Origin: Capsulimonas sp.
GTDB taxonomy: Bacteria; Armatimonadota; Armatimonadia; Armatimonadales; Capsulimonadaceae
Assembly (NCBI GenBank): GCA_025963815.1
Contig: JAOQAA010000480.1
Location: 1 to 6,513 of the forward strand
Direction of reading: 5' to 3'
Length of the DNA: 6,513 bases
Part shown: positions 1 to 5,652 of the stretch, piece after piece
Numbering within the stretch: the stretch's first letter is position 1
Layout of the letters: every line of letters begins with the position of its first letter
Made by a program: the position numbers and the translations under genes
The notes under the pieces: model-generated
What the model was told of the DNA's origin: nothing
The model's input: only the letters and a program-made list of their open reading frames with translations
Database searches by the model: none

Positions 1-89
1 CCGGGAAGTTTGTCCGATTCATAGCTCTCTCCAGCGGCGTCGGCGCAAATTTCTGCTCCCTGGCCGAGTTTGAGGTCATTCCTAAATAA
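1..89 (+). CDS. C-terminal end of a protein with an F5/8 type C (discoidin)-like domain (5' partial)
   Basis: Reading from base 3, 28 codons stay open from the left edge to a TAA stop at 87-89. The tail contains KFVRFIALS and then SLAEFEV. This is the usual ending of F5/8 type C (discoidin, CBM32-like) domains: a strand of the form (K/R)-(Y/F)-V-R-(L/F)-x-A-L-S, a short loop, then S-x-A-E-(L/F)-x-V. In the family this fold binds carbohydrate and is often appended to secreted glycoside hydrolases. Only the last strands are visible, so the catalytic or main part of the protein lies outside the window and its function is unknown. The gene converges on the minus-strand gene ending at 154, with a shared hairpin between them. 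The other two plus frames stop at 24 and 73 and give no protein-like tail. The family call rests on a short match. Confidence 0.5.
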   Translation, partial: GKFVRFIALSSGVGANFCSLAEFEVIPK

Positions 90-116
90 ATCATTCGGGA
101 TTTATGATACAAACAT

Positions 117-149
117 AATCAGCCTCATTCATGCTGAATGAGGCTGATT
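117..149. terminator. Bidirectional hairpin terminator between convergent genes
   Basis: A perfect 15-bp inverted repeat (117-131 with 135-149, loop TGC) sits 27 bases after the plus-strand stop at 89 and 4 bases after the minus-strand stop at 154. It is followed by GTTGTTAG on the plus strand and ATGTTTGT on the minus strand, so each side has only a short T-rich run. The position between two convergent stops and the perfect stem support a shared intrinsic terminator. The weak T-tracts leave its efficiency uncertain. Confidence 0.7.
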
Positions 150-153
150 GTTG

Positions 154-624
154 TTAGTGCTCGTCGTGACCCTGCATATAAGGTTCGTAGTTCGGACCGC
201 TGACACCGTAGTCTTTGTGGTCGTCGCCTCGGTAGATTTCCATTCCGGCGCGGACGCCGCCGGGGGGAATGGTCGACAGGAAGCGGAACAGGCCGCTGGT
301 TCCCGGCTTCAGAAGGCCGCGCGCGACGAGGTAGGCGGGGCTGCCCGGCTCGTTGTCCGCGATCTCCCAGTGCAGGCGCTGCCATCCCCGGGGATTGCTG
401 AAATCCGTCATGCGGTGCATGATCCAGAATTTGGGCTCCGGGCCCTGCGTCATCACGCCAAGCGGTCCGACCTTGGGCTGGTGCTCGGGCTTGAAGAGAT
501 AGGGGCCGATCCGTATCTTCGTAACGGCGGGCTGGTCGGGATGCGCCCGCATCAGCAGCTCATACAGGAAGCCGTCATTGCTCTGGATACAAGTGAGCAT
601 GGGGGCGACTTCGTCAATTATCAT
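154..624 (-). CDS. Hypothetical protein, 156 aa, unrecognised family
   Basis: I do not recognise this protein. It is soluble, with no signal peptide or membrane segment. It is rich in aromatics, Pro and Gly, including PKFWIMHRM (residues 64-72), WQRLHWEIAD (81-90) and GLFRFLSTIPPGG (111-123). The tail is charged, with GDDHKD near 133-138 and GHDEH at the end. The alternating hydrophobic pattern suggests a mostly beta fold, which is inference. The ATG at 624-622 has a strong GGGAGGA ribosome site four to five bases upstream, and an extended -10 promoter lies about 40 bases further up. A terminator hairpin follows the stop directly, so the gene looks monocistronic. A slightly longer plus-strand frame (148-663) covers the same bases, but it lacks a ribosome site and protein-like composition. 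The gene is divergent from the array that starts at 844. It is real with good confidence; its function is unknown. Confidence 0.75.
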   Translation of the reverse strand: MIIDEVAPMLTCIQSNDGFLYELLMRAHPDQPAVTKIRIGPYLFKPEHQPKVGPLGVMTQGPEPKFWIMHRMTDFSNPRGWQRLHWEIADNEPGSPAYLVARGLLKPGTSGLFRFLSTIPPGGVRAGMEIYRGDDHKDYGVSGPNYEPYMQGHDEH

Positions 625-662
625 GCAATCCTCCCACGGTCGAAAAAAAGCGAATTTCCCTA

Positions 663-671
663 ATTATAGCA
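663..671 (-). promoter_or_regulatory. Extended -10 promoter of the minus-strand orphan gene
   Basis: Read on the minus strand, this is TGCTATAAT: a perfect TATAAT hexamer with the TGn extension of extended -10 promoters. No good -35 hexamer is present at 16-18 bp, which is tolerated by this promoter class. Transcription would begin near base 656, giving a leader of about 32 bases before the ATG at 624. The leader contains a run of seven T just before the ribosome site. Confidence 0.65.
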
Positions 672-720
672 TACGATTTTCTCGTTCACGCCTTCTTGCC
701 AGTCCAAACTCGCGTGGATG

Positions 721-750
721 TTGACAATTGACGAGGGTGCGCATTATAAT
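721..750 (+). promoter_or_regulatory. Consensus sigma70-type promoter for the seven-gene array
   Basis: TTGACA at 721-726 and TATAAT at 745-750 are both perfect matches to the housekeeping sigma consensus, separated by 18 bp. Transcription would start near 757, leaving an untranslated leader of about 87 bases before the ATG at 844. The hexamers are overlapped by an inverted repeat, ACAATT (724-729) and AATTGT (748-753), which could be an operator. TTGAC also recurs directly at 721 and 728. The next gene in the direction of transcription is the DnaA domain I-like gene. Because this promoter lies inside the longest possible frame of that gene (from 718), it also argues for the downstream ATG. 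Confidence 0.75.
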
Positions 751-843
751 TGTACCGACTCGGCATACGGCGCCCCCGCCACGCCGGACCCACATTTCCC
801 CGAACGACGCGGTTGCGGCGGGAAACGATCTCGGAGGTTGACC

Positions 844-1623
844 ATGGATTCACAGGCTGCCGCTACGCCCGAAGAGATTTGGACGCAGGCGTTTCTTCGC
901 GTTCAGCGCGCGATCGATGTCCCCACTGTATGGATGGCCATGGAAGCGGCTCGGCCGCTCGCGCTGGAAGGCAACCATTTAATTGTCGGCATGGCGCCGA
1001 GCGATCAATACCTGAGGGTCAATTTACAGACGCACGAATATGCGACGGCCATTGACGACGCCCTGGCGGCGGTCGCCGGCCGCCCGCTGGCCCTGCATGT
1101 GATTGAAGGGTTTGCGATCGAGAGCTATCACGAGCAGCAGGCGCTGGAAGCGGTCGCTGCGATTGAAGCGCAGGCTCCTCGTTCCGCCTCTCGCCCTGAG
1201 GTTCAGCGTCCGGAACCTTCTGTGTCGCCGCATCGTCCCGAACCCGCGCGGCCTGCGCCTTCTCAGTCGACCTCCGCATTCCAGGCCCCTCGCTCCCAGG
1301 TGGACGAATCCGTGGAGGTCATTCCCAGCTGGGACCGGCTGAATGAGCGTCTCACGACGGGCTTCAAGCGCATGCCCTTGGCGCGCTATCCACACGGACA
1401 GGCGGCATTTTTGCTGCACGCCGTAAAGATGATTTCCGCAACCATGGACCTCGTCATGGACGCCCCCTTTGGACAGGCCGATCCGATCCAGGAGCGTAAT
1501 CTTGCGAAGTGCATCGAACGCCTTGGCGTTACCGTCAGTCTCGACCCGCTATTTATCTCACTGGAACTGATCCGATATCGTCGTGAGATGGGGCGAGACA
1601 TTGGGTTTATCCCCCAATCCTAA
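844..1623 (+). CDS. DnaA domain I-like protein with a novel helical C-terminal domain, 259 aa
   Basis: Residues about 10-90 follow the pattern of DnaA domain I, the N-terminal protein-interaction domain of the replication initiator: an IW at the first helix (12-13), VPTVWMAMEAARPL, a hydrophobic strand HLIVGMAPS (45-53), then a helix ending in ATAIDDALAAVAG and a last strand PLALHVIEG. A disordered, Pro/Ser/Arg-rich linker follows (about 110-155). A helical region of about 100 residues (160-259), which I do not recognise, completes the protein. There is no AAA+ domain and no DnaA box-binding helix-turn-helix, so this is not an initiator. The domain probably mediates a protein contact, but the partner is unknown. 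The ATG at 844 is chosen because GGAGG lies six bases upstream (833-837); the frame is open back to 718, but that would place the promoter inside the gene. The phnD gene starts 23 bases after the stop with no terminator between, so the two are probably cotranscribed. Confidence 0.8.
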   Translation: MDSQAAATPEEIWTQAFLRVQRAIDVPTVWMAMEAARPLALEGNHLIVGMAPSDQYLRVNLQTHEYATAIDDALAAVAGRPLALHVIEGFAIESYHEQQALEAVAAIEAQAPRSASRPEVQRPEPSVSPHRPEPARPAPSQSTSAFQAPRSQVDESVEVIPSWDRLNERLTTGFKRMPLARYPHGQAAFLLHAVKMISATMDLVMDAPFGQADPIQERNLAKCIERLGVTVSLDPLFISLELIRYRREMGRDIGFIPQS

Positions 1624-1646
1624 CAATTGCTTGATTAAGGACCGAA

Positions 1647-2591
1647 ATGGCGACACTGCAACGCACTGCCCGACAATATAAAACCCTGCGCTGGACTGGT
1701 CTGGCAATGACTGCGCTCACCGCGTTAGTCATTACGGGATGCTCGCCGAAAGGTTCATCGAACCCTGCCGATTCGGCCATCCGGGTCGGCGTCATTCCCT
1801 TTGATAAAGCCAGCGTCATTCAAGAACAGTATGCCCCCCTGGCGGCTTACCTGGCGAAGAAAACAGATCGGCCGAGCGGGAAGGTGTTCGTTACCCCCGA
1901 ATACGCCGGTGTTTTGCAGGCGCTGCGCGCGGATCAAGTCGATTGCGCCTACCTTAGTCCGCTGGCTTATGTTCTCGCGAAAAAAGAGTTCGAAAACACC
2001 CCGGAGCGTCTTGTTCCAATCGCGATGCCGTACTTTCACAACAAATTGACCTATCAGGGCATTATCTTTGCTCGTGCGGATTCCGGTATCCATAAGATCA
2101 CGGATTTCAAAGGCAAAAGCTTTGTCTTCGCCGACCGAACCTCGGCGTCCGGCTATCTTTATCCGGCTGGTTTGATGAAGGAAGCCGGCCTCGATCCTCA
2201 GAAGGACGTCAAGGCCGCAAATATCACGGGCGCTGGCAGTGTACTCGCCGTTTTCAACAAGGTCGCCGATGGCGGTGCTTCGTACGAAGACGCCATCGAA
2301 CAGCAGCTAAAGAACCCAGCGGACGAGAAGCAAATGGTGGTGATCGCAAAGACCGAGCCGATCCCCAACGGCATGTTCGTCGCGCGTGGCAATCTGGACC
2401 CGAAGACGCTGGAGGCCTTGAAAAAAGCGTTCGTGGATATCAATACCGATCCCGATGGCCAGGCGGCGGCGCAAAAGATCCTCTATCCCAAGTGGGTTCC
2501 GGCCGACGACGCTTTCTTCGATTCCGTGCGAAAAAAAGCATCGGTGCTGAACATCAGCTTCGAATCGCTCAAAGATGTGAAGAAGAAGTAG
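1647..2591 (+). CDS. phnD: Phosphonate-type ABC transporter substrate-binding lipoprotein (PhnD family)
   Basis: This is the extracytoplasmic receptor of the importer encoded by this and the next two genes. The N-terminus is a lipoprotein signal: a basic start, a hydrophobic stretch (about 17-29) and the lipobox ITGC with the lipidated cysteine at residue 32. The mature part opens with IRVGVIPFDKAS and has the family features YAPLAAYLAKKT, YLSPLAYVLA, and the segment DFKGKSFVFADRTSASGYLYP (about 152-172), whose Ser/Gly-rich loop binds the oxyanion in PhnD-type proteins. The length of 314 aa is normal for the family. The start has AAGGA five bases upstream. PhnD-like proteins bind phosphonates, phosphite, hypophosphite or even arsenite, so the ligand cannot be fixed from sequence. 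The symbol reflects the family, not a proven substrate. The phnC gene follows after 7 bases. Confidence 0.9.
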   Translation: MATLQRTARQYKTLRWTGLAMTALTALVITGCSPKGSSNPADSAIRVGVIPFDKASVIQEQYAPLAAYLAKKTDRPSGKVFVTPEYAGVLQALRADQVDCAYLSPLAYVLAKKEFENTPERLVPIAMPYFHNKLTYQGIIFARADSGIHKITDFKGKSFVFADRTSASGYLYPAGLMKEAGLDPQKDVKAANITGAGSVLAVFNKVADGGASYEDAIEQQLKNPADEKQMVVIAKTEPIPNGMFVARGNLDPKTLEALKKAFVDINTDPDGQAAAQKILYPKWVPADDAFFDSVRKKASVLNISFESLKDVKKK

Positions 2592-2598
2592 TTACCCC

Positions 2599-3363
2599 GT
2601 GCCCGACGCGATCGTTATCAAACAGCTGGCTCATACCTATCGTGGCGGCGCGCCGGTTCTGCACGGCCTTGATCTGACAATTGCGGAAGGCGAGTTCGTT
2701 GGCCTGATCGGTCTTTCGGGCGCCGGCAAAAGCACGCTTCTGCGCTGCATCAATGGTCTCATCACCCCAACCGGCGGCAGCTGCATCGTGCTGGGAGAAG
2801 CTGTGGAGAAGATGCCCGAATCCGAACGGCGATTGCTGCGTCGCCGGATTGGCATGATCTTCCAAGAGTTCAACCTCGTTGACCGCCTCACGGTTTTGAA
2901 AAACGTCCTTATTGGACGCCTTGGCTATCTCCCGACCCTTTCTTCCTGCCTCCATCGCTTTCCCGCCTCAGATGTCTCGCTGGCGCGCGAATGTCTCGCT
3001 CAGGTCGGCCTCACGGAGTTCGAAGGCCGGCGCGTGCGCGATCTTTCGGGCGGCCAAAAGCAGCGCGTCGCCGTCGCGCGAACGATTGCGCAGGGAGCGA
3101 AGATCATTCTCGCGGATGAGGCGACGGCGAACCTGGACGTTCTCACCAAGGACGAGATTATGGATCTTCTCAAAGATCTCGTCCGCGACACCGGGGCGAC
3201 CGTGCTTTTCTCCATGCATGACATCGCGCTTGCGCGGCGGTACTGCACGCGCATTATTGGCCTGAAGAACGGCGCGATCACCTTCGACGCCGCTCCGGAC
3301 CAGCTTGATGACGCCGCCGTGGCGGACGTGCTGGCCCGCGCTGAGCATGGAGCGATGAAATGA
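2599..3363 (+). CDS. phnC: Phosphonate-type ABC transporter ATP-binding protein (PhnC family)
   Basis: This cytoplasmic ATPase powers the importer. Visible motifs in order are Walker A GLSGAGKST (38-46), Q-loop Gln at 89 in IFQEFN, signature LSGGQ (149-153), Walker B with Asp173 and Glu174 in LADEATANLD, and the switch His at 207 (SMHD). The segment GRLGYLPTLSSCLHRFP (106-122) is the PhnC-specific stretch between Q-loop and signature and separates it from general amino-acid or metal ATPases. The residue after the Walker B Glu is Ala where most family members have Pro. The length of 254 aa is typical. The start is a GTG seven bases after the phnD stop and has no clear ribosome site, so translation is probably coupled to phnD. 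The stop overlaps the phnE start by four bases (ATGA). Confidence 0.92.
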   Translation: MPDAIVIKQLAHTYRGGAPVLHGLDLTIAEGEFVGLIGLSGAGKSTLLRCINGLITPTGGSCIVLGEAVEKMPESERRLLRRRIGMIFQEFNLVDRLTVLKNVLIGRLGYLPTLSSCLHRFPASDVSLARECLAQVGLTEFEGRRVRDLSGGQKQRVAVARTIAQGAKIILADEATANLDVLTKDEIMDLLKDLVRDTGATVLFSMHDIALARRYCTRIIGLKNGAITFDAAPDQLDDAAVADVLARAEHGAMK

Positions 3364-4145
3364 AAATTATCGCCATGCTCAGCCGGCTCGTGGGATTTCT
3401 CGCGTTGGCGGCGCTCATCGTGTGGTCGTTTGTCGGGATGGAGATCGATAGGGCGCATCTGCCGACGGGCGTTGCGGCCGGTTTTAGTTTTGTCGGACGC
3501 ATGATCCCGCACGGCAAAGCCGATTTTCGTTATGATCTCAGCCTGCGCGATCAGATCATGCAACCGCTGCTGGACACCATTCAAATGGCGGTCGTCGGCA
3601 CCGTGGCGGGAGCGATCATGGCGTTTCCCATGTCATTTTTCGCCGCGCGCACCAGCGTCTTTCCAAGGTCTCTGAGCGCCGCCATCAAATCCTATCTCAA
3701 CGTTTCTCGCGCGATCCCGACGATTGTTTACGCCCTGATTATCTTGTCGGCCATTGGCCTGGGAAAGACGGCCGGTTCCATCGCCATCGGCTACGTCACA
3801 TTCATCTCGCTTTCGAAGCTCTATGCGGAGGCGCTGGAATCCGTGTCGCAGGGGCCGATCGACGCAGTGCGCGCGTCCGGCGGCAACTCGGTCCAGGTGT
3901 TCGTCTATGGGATGATGCCACAGGTCTTCCCGCATTATTTGGCGACATCGCTGTACTCTTTCGAGTATAATTTGAAGGATTCGTTCATTGTCGGCATCGT
4001 AGGAGCCGGCGGACTGGGCGCGCAGCTTCTTGACAGCATCCACGAATTCAAGCTGCTCGACACCGGCGTGATCATCGCGCTGCTGATCGTGCTGGTAAAC
4101 GTCGTGGACTACTGTTCTTACCGAGTTCGCGCGGTCTTCTCTTAA
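3360..4145 (+). CDS. phnE: Phosphonate-type ABC transporter permease (PhnE family)
   Basis: This is the integral membrane channel of the importer. The 261 residues have hydrophobic segments near 8-27, 72-95, 115-135, 137-152, 208-225 and 235-250. A cytoplasmic coupling loop sits at about 157-190, with EALESVSQGPIDAVRASGG being the conserved EAA-type motif that docks on the ATPase. SRAIPTIVYALI and GAGGLGAQL are further family landmarks of PhnE. The ATG overlaps the phnC stop as ATGA and has GGAG seven bases upstream, the classic arrangement for coupled translation. Only one permease gene is present, so the channel would be a homodimer. No phosphonate-degrading genes follow. The thioredoxin gene begins 25 bases downstream without a terminator. 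Confidence 0.92.
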   Translation: MKIIAMLSRLVGFLALAALIVWSFVGMEIDRAHLPTGVAAGFSFVGRMIPHGKADFRYDLSLRDQIMQPLLDTIQMAVVGTVAGAIMAFPMSFFAARTSVFPRSLSAAIKSYLNVSRAIPTIVYALIILSAIGLGKTAGSIAIGYVTFISLSKLYAEALESVSQGPIDAVRASGGNSVQVFVYGMMPQVFPHYLATSLYSFEYNLKDSFIVGIVGAGGLGAQLLDSIHEFKLLDTGVIIALLIVLVNVVDYCSYRVRAVFS

Positions 4146-4170
4146 CGCTGACAAAAGGCGGATTGGCCCA

Positions 4171-4728
4171 TTGGAAAATCGGTTTGTGAGATCGCTGGTG
4201 GGGCTGGTGCTGGTCGGCGTGATCGCTCTGGCGATCCTGTCGATGAAGACGCAGTGGGAAGACAACAGCGATAAGATCGGCGCGCTGATTCCGCCGTCGA
4301 AGGCGAAAACGGCGCCGGACTTCACGATCCCAGAGATTGCGACCGGCCGGATGGTGGATCTACAAACCGAGGCGCGCAAGCAGCCCATCGTGTTTTCCTT
4401 TTGGGCGACTTGGTGCGGACCTTGCCGCGAAGAACTGCCGAAACTGCAGGCGCTGTCGGAAAAGTACCGGGGACGCGTGCAATTTTACGGCGTCAACAGC
4501 GACGACACACTGCCGGTCGCCAAAGAATTCCTCGCTAAAAACAACCTCACGTTTCCGATGCTGCTCGACAATCAGCACATCGCGCACAATCGCTACGCCA
4601 TTGAAAGCATCCCCATGCTCTTCGTCGTCGATACGTCGGGGAAGGTGCGTTCCATCACCGAAGGATACAGCATCGAAGCGTCGGATCGTCTGCCGAAAGT
4701 TCTGGATGCGCTGCTCGCCGAAAAGTAA
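4171..4728 (+). CDS. Membrane-anchored TlpA-like thiol:disulfide thioredoxin protein
   Basis: This is an extracytoplasmic thiol-disulfide oxidoreductase of the TlpA/ResA/CcmG class. Residues about 8-25 form a single N-terminal membrane anchor. The thioredoxin fold follows, with FWATWCGPCREELP giving the WCGPC active site at 81-85 and the cis-Pro at 148 in SIPMLFVVD. The TAPDFTIPEI lead-in at 47-56 and the strand YGVNSDD are typical of the AhpC/TSA-Redoxin type. The total of 185 aa is normal for ResA/TlpA proteins, which reduce disulfides in apocytochromes c or other exported proteins. Its client here is unknown, although the Rieske protein encoded next is exported and has a structural disulfide. 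The frame opens with TTG at 4171, nine bases after AAGGCGG. GTG at 4186 is a possible alternative start and would also keep the anchor. Confidence 0.88.
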   Translation: MENRFVRSLVGLVLVGVIALAILSMKTQWEDNSDKIGALIPPSKAKTAPDFTIPEIATGRMVDLQTEARKQPIVFSFWATWCGPCREELPKLQALSEKYRGRVQFYGVNSDDTLPVAKEFLAKNNLTFPMLLDNQHIAHNRYAIESIPMLFVVDTSGKVRSITEGYSIEASDRLPKVLDALLAEK

Positions 4729-4825
4729 CTGGGCCAGTTAGCCCGCTTGCGGGAACAAAAGTATTCGAAAATGTGTCTTAATCAATAGAAATGTACGACT
4801 GGGATTGGCCGAGAGGATGGACTTT

Positions 4826-5242
4826 ATGATGGAAATCAATCAGGACGTGACCCGTCGAGGATTTTTGAAGACGCTGACGATGGCCGGCGCGGCAATCGCC
4901 GTGCTTCCAATGCTTCCGCGCGCCGCGCACGCCGCCGCCGGTTTTGAGAAGGTCGGCGCCGCAGGCGACTTCACCGTGGGCGATTTCAAGAAAGTGACCC
5001 GTGCGGATGGCAGCAGCCTTTACGTGACCAAAAAGGCCGACGGGACATTCCTGGCCCTGTCCTCGCGCTGCACCCACAAGGGCTGCGAAGTGCTCTGGTC
5101 GCCGGGAAGCAAGTCGTTCAAATGCCCCTGCCACAATGGGCAGTTCGACGCCGCCGGCAATGTCGTGAGCGGCCCCCCCAAGACCGCGCTGCCGTCGCCC
5201 ACGACCAAGGTCGAAGGCGGTTCGGTGCTGGTCCAGAGCTAA
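4826..5242 (+). CDS. Tat-exported soluble Rieske [2Fe-2S] protein
   Basis: This is a small Rieske iron-sulfur protein exported in folded form. The N-terminus has a twin-arginine signal, TRRGFLK (9-15), then a hydrophobic stretch and a likely cleavage after AHA (34-36). The cluster motifs are CTHKGC (82-87) and CPCHNGQF (100-107). Ligands would be Cys82, His84, Cys100 and His103. Cys87 and Cys102 can form the disulfide seen in cytochrome bc-type, high-potential Rieske proteins. A Pro-loop (SGPPKTALP) closes the cluster site. At 138 aa it is shorter than typical bc1 or b6f Rieske subunits. If the signal is cleaved the mature protein is soluble; if not, it is an anchor. ATG at 4826 is chosen because GAGAGG ends nine bases upstream; ATG at 4829 is equally possible, whereas ATG at 4817 and TTG at 4805 fit the ribosome site poorly. 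No cytochrome b gene is adjacent. A 97-base gap precedes the gene. Confidence 0.88.
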   Translation: MMEINQDVTRRGFLKTLTMAGAAIAVLPMLPRAAHAAAGFEKVGAAGDFTVGDFKKVTRADGSSLYVTKKADGTFLALSSRCTHKGCEVLWSPGSKSFKCPCHNGQFDAAGNVVSGPPKTALPSPTTKVEGGSVLVQS

Positions 5243-5274
5243 TCTGAAGTTTGCGCTCAGATGGCTGCGGGTAT

Positions 5275-5299
5275 ATTTATCCATCACTGGAGGATAAAT
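5275..5299 (+). promoter_or_regulatory. Hairpin overlapping the ribosome binding site of the last array gene
   Basis: ATTTATCC (5275-5282) and GGATAAAT (5292-5299) are perfect 8-bp complements with a 9-base loop, ATCACTGGA. The ribosome site GGAGG is at 5289-5293, so half of it lies in the loop and its last two bases are in the stem. The ATG is at 5302, just past the hairpin. Folding in the mRNA would limit ribosome access. This is an inference from complementarity; the AT-rich stem is only moderately stable, so it might act as a weak or temperature-sensitive brake, or be incidental. Confidence 0.4.
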
Positions 5300-5301
5300 C
5301 C

Positions 5302-5652
5302 ATGGCGGAACGCACACCAAATACGGATGAATTCCGAACGAGCTTTGCTCGATCCGAACCCGAACAATTACCGGCCAATACTGAGGCCTTAGATAGTCAC
5401 GAAAGCCGCGAAGCTTACAACCTGCTTCCAGAAATGACCAAAGACGAATGGCGCCGCGTCCATCTCGTCCCGCGCCACGGCCATCTGATCCAAGGCGGCG
5501 TCTACTTCGACCTTCGTCACCCAACGCGCGGCGAGTTTGTCGCCCCTGAGCCCACAACGATCCACCCGGACGACATGTACGTCGCGCAGCACGATGTGGA
5601 CAGCGAGATCTGGGGAAAACTGCAAAGCAAAATACACGAGTGGAATGTGTGA
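5302..5652 (+). CDS. Hypothetical histidine-rich small protein, 116 aa
   Basis: I do not recognise this protein. It has no signal peptide or membrane segment and looks soluble and cytoplasmic. The first 35 residues are polar and probably flexible. A more ordered part follows: YNLLPEMTKDEWRRVHLVPRHGHLIQGG (39-66), VYFDLRHPTRGEFVA (67-81) and an acidic, aromatic tail. Eight histidines are spread over 116 residues (34, 54, 59, 61, 73, 88, 97, 112), including an HGH at 59-61, which would suit metal binding, though this is only a suggestion. The frame is open back to 5251, but the ATG at 5302 has GGAGG eight bases upstream and is the better start. It is the last gene before the strong hairpin at 5652-5691 and follows the Rieske gene by 59 bases. 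Confidence 0.75.
   Translation: MAERTPNTDEFRTSFARSEPEQLPANTEALDSHESREAYNLLPEMTKDEWRRVHLVPRHGHLIQGGVYFDLRHPTRGEFVAPEPTTIHPDDMYVAQHDVDSEIWGKLQSKIHEWNV

Noticed and set aside
86..105. Small inverted repeat ATAAATC/GATTTAT after the first stop codon
   Set aside because: It is a 7-bp AT-rich stem without a T-run. The 15-bp hairpin just downstream is the better terminator.
148..663. A 171-codon plus-strand frame opposite the minus-strand orphan
   Set aside because: It has no ribosome site, reads through the terminator-side stem and through the minus-strand promoter, and has a skewed composition. The minus-strand gene has a promoter, a ribosome site and a terminator.
718..843. Longer N-terminus for the DnaA domain I-like protein starting at ATG 718
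   Set aside because: This start would lie upstream of and within the consensus promoter. GGAGG sits six bases before the ATG at 844, and the added 42 residues are not part of the recognisable domain.
4731..4753. Possible terminator after the thioredoxin gene
   Set aside because: Only short competing stems (GGGC/GCCC and CCCG/CGGG) can form and no T-run follows, so it is at best a weak attenuator.
4160..4810. The 9-mer GGATTGGCC occurs at 4160-4168 and 4802-4810, just before the thioredoxin and Rieske genes
   Set aside because: It is too short and has only two copies. There is no dyad symmetry and it sits at different distances from the starts, so chance is likely.
1647..5242. An arsenite-sensing/oxidising system (AioX-like PhnD homologue plus AioB-like Rieske)
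   Set aside because: There is no molybdopterin large subunit AioA and no sensor kinase or regulator. The binding protein is followed by a full ABC importer, which fits phosphonate-type uptake better.
5249..5277. A separate promoter for the last gene (TATATT at 5272-5277)
   Set aside because: The -10 is near consensus, but no -35 at proper spacing is recognisable (best TTGCGC at 15 bp).
5251..5301. Longer N-terminus for the His-rich protein starting at 5251
   Set aside because: No ribosome site precedes it, whereas GGAGG at 5289-5293 is well placed for the ATG at 5302.
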